From assembly GCA_949357655.1 (NCBI GenBank), contig CASHTG010000002.1, positions 496,001-560,000 of the forward strand: a stretch of DNA of 64,000 nucleotides, read 5' to 3'. The DNA comes from Parascedosporium putredinis. Its lineage: Eukaryota > Ascomycota > Sordariomycetes > Microascales > Microascaceae. Made by a program: the position numbers and the translations under genes. This document shows positions 61,868 through 64,000 of the stretch, piece after piece. A model generated the notes under the pieces. That model searched no databases and was not told the DNA's origin. It was given only the letters and a program-made list of their open reading frames with translations. Within the stretch, counting starts at the first letter, position 1; every line of letters begins with the position of its first letter.

Positions 61868-64000
61868 TTAGTAATCCCTCAATACGGCGACGATATCGTC
61901 TAGTTTCATCGTATGTCCAAGAAGTTTCCTCTCCAGCTCCAGGTGTTTGCTGTATTTGTTGTAGTATTCGGGGGTCATGACCTCCTCTTCTTTCCCCTTG
62001 ACATCCGTCCGGTGCACGAACTCGAGGATATCCTTGACCTTGTGCCTTTCTACTTCGAGAACCTGCAAGCACCGGAGCATCATCTTGTATAGCCTATCCG
62101 GCAGCTGCCTGCACGTTCGATCGGCATCATAGTACCAGAAAAACATGGTGCGGTTAGCGACGCGATTATTATCGCGAGGCACTTCCTGGACGTCGACGAA
62201 GCCCGACTTTTGAAGCTCCGCCATCTTGCCCTGCAATGTGGGTTTCTTCATGAGGGCCTTGTCAGCCACGACCTTTTCGTCCAACCGACCGAACTGCCTT
62301 AGAATTCGGGTTAACCGTAGACCCCGCCGACCTGTCATCTGCTCGATGATGGAATCCAGCTCCACTTGGCGGAGGGCTTCCATGACCACGTCGAAGTCGA
62401 TAGCCCACTGGCCTTCACCTAGCGTACCGCAGTACCTTGCAAACCGATGCTTGCTCTCGCAGAGAAACAAGTGGCGGCGGAGAAGCTCAACCCTCTGCTC
62501 GCCGGTACTCGGCACATTTTCAAATTTGACGTGGCCGTTGCTGGAACCATTTTGCCCGTTGCTAGCCTTTATCGGGGCGGGTTCGTCATCTGAATACAGC
62601 TCGTCATCGGTGATGTGTCCGTTCCGAGAGGGTTTGACCGGCCCACCCTGAAGGCCGAGCTCAGCATCTTCGGTAGAAGAGATGACGGCCATTTGCAGTA
62701 GGTGGTCACCGATATGAGGGTCAACACTGCTCTTGCCGACCCGTCCAATGTCGGTCGCTAGATTGATCGAAGGATCGAGGCTCTCGAGTATTTCTAGGGT
62801 GGTGATGGTGACATCCTTGGCTCCGTCATCAAACATGTCACTGTAGGCACCGTCAATCTTTGAATCCTCTTTACAGCGCGATAGTTTTGTGGTGGAAAGT
62901 CTCAAGAGTGCCCTATACACTTCGGAAGTCGTATGGCCAATAACATCAGCGGCGAACCGGCCAAGCCTGTCATTTCTCAAATCAACGAGACACTTTTCGT
63001 AGTTTATCCGCAGAACGGTAGAAGACTAGTGGCGTAGAAGGGTTAGTTGGCGCTAGAGACGGAGATATAAACGAGTTGTGAAAAGCTTACATCCAAAACC
63101 CGCCTCTTCGTGCTTGAAGGCGCCGGGGTCCCATTGGCCTCTCCATTAACCAGTTTTCTCTTCTTGGAGCTTGGGAAACCATCTTCAGCGTCGAGTTTAC
63201 GCTTTAGAACTTTGCCACGATCTCTAGCAGCGCGCAGCATGCCGGCCTTCTCTCGCCCAAGGTCTTCCTTAGCCTTGAGAGATTTGGCAGTTGTCGCCTT
63301 CTTGGTGTATTCTTGTTCAATCTCGGCATATACGGTTTCGGGATTGGCGAATGATTCAGCGTCGACAACTTCAAGGATTTCGAACTGTATCAGGCGGCCG
63401 ATAACTTCGTGAAGGTGAAAGACGGATTGTATCGTAGACCCTGGTTTATTGGACACCACGCCGTTGCCGTTGCTGTTGCCGTTCATCCCGACTTCAGTAT
63501 GAGCTTCGCCGTTCCCATTGGTGGCAGGGGCTGCCGCGCCGCCTCCATGACCGCCAAAGGCTTGGGCAAGATCGGCAATCTGCACATAACCTAGGGAAAA
63601 TAGATTTCGGACGACCTCTTGCTCCGCCTCCCCATACTGTTGCCCCACAAGGTCTACGATTCGGCCTATGCGTAGGATGTTGTAGCAGGAATGGACATTT
63701 GCTTCGTACGTTGTGACTTTCGTGTCTTTATTGACGTTATAATATGCGAGGTTATGCTGAATCAGTACAGCAAGGCCATGGCGCACTTGAGGAGGGTGTA
63801 GGCCGGTTCGTTCGAAGAGTTGGGGCATGCGACTGGGTCCCCTTTGGAGGAGGGCTTCGATAACACGCTGAATTGGAATCCGCAAGTTAGCTTGACGATT
63901 TCAAGGAGAGCACCAGACTGGCCACATGCTCGCTTCGTGGCCGCTTCGAAGGGTCGGAGAGCAGTATAAATTGGAGGGACATACCGAGGGAAGTTCGCCA
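61868..64000 (-). CDS. RPC82: RNA polymerase III subunit RPC82 (RPC3), 5' end outside window
   Basis: This subunit of the RPC82/34/31 subcomplex works in Pol III initiation at tRNA and 5S genes. Three exons are visible: 61868-63025, 63091-63867 and a fragment 63985-64000 encoding ELPS. Introns are 63026-63090 and 63868-63984. Exon 2 begins RVIEALLQRGPSRMPQLFER and has the winged-helix repeat VRHGLAVLIQHNLAYY. A Gly/Asn-rich insertion and basic KKRKL follow. Exon 3 has SSTVLRINYEKCLVDLRNDR, RRGLRLTRILRQFGRLDEK, and a final winged helix with NRTMFFWYYDADR. It ends VAVLRDY. The N-terminal 30 or so residues are missing beyond the window end. No frame break is needed. Confidence 0.93.

Overview
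This window is nuclear DNA of a filamentous ascomycete, most likely a sordariomycete. Genes have several short introns (about 60-130 nt, GT...AG, often with CTAAC/CTGAC branch sites). Intergenic spaces are long, and promoters carry pyrimidine-rich tracts. The gene set is typically fungal: BUD4, a secreted large-subunit catalase, a LaeA-like methyltransferase and a fungal-type HNH protein. I see no tRNA, rRNA, CRISPR, transposon or viral sequence. Only one gene (RPC82) is cut by the window edge.

Layout from left to right. 3.3-4.8 kb (-): equilibrative nucleoside transporter. 7.4-8.5 kb (-): a SesB-type alpha/beta hydrolase whose C-terminal end carries Asn/Gly-rich pseudo-repeats resembling fungal amyloid signalling motifs. 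9.1-11.9 kb (-): secreted catalase. 11.9-16.8 kb: no recognisable gene. 16.8-18.3 kb (+): six-exon SAM methyltransferase, convergent with DBP9 (-, 18.4-20.3 kb). DBP9 is divergent from BUD4 (+, 21.2-25.8 kb). 28.6-31.4 kb (+): coronin. 31.4-40.6 kb: 9.2 kb without a recognisable gene. 40.6-43.4 kb (+): DENN-domain protein. 45.2-46.6 kb (+): BCD1 HIT zinc finger. 47.2-48.9 kb (+): organellar seryl-tRNA synthetase. 49.5-55.6 kb (-): very long coiled-coil protein with two kinds of internal repeat. 57.2-58.7 kb (-): mitochondrial GTP/GDP carrier. 59.7-60.9 kb (-): HNH-domain protein. 61.9 kb to the window end (-): RNA polymerase III subunit RPC82, 5' end missing.

Most genes are housekeeping: ribosome biogenesis (DBP9, BCD1), tRNA transcription and charging (RPC82, seryl-tRNA synthetase), mitochondrial nucleotide supply (GGC1), and actin, septation and trafficking (coronin, BUD4, DENN). 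They form no operon or cluster. The accessory items are the SesB-like protein, the methyltransferase, the HNH protein and the catalase.

A caution runs through the annotation. Nearly every long gene needs one or more frame jumps, and almost all those I resolved are repaired by adding one base to a short homopolymer. This looks like uncorrected homopolymer contraction in the assembly, not pseudogenisation, so coding features are given as whole gene spans across these breaks. The most interesting biology is the SesB-like protein and the repeat architecture of the giant coiled-coil protein.
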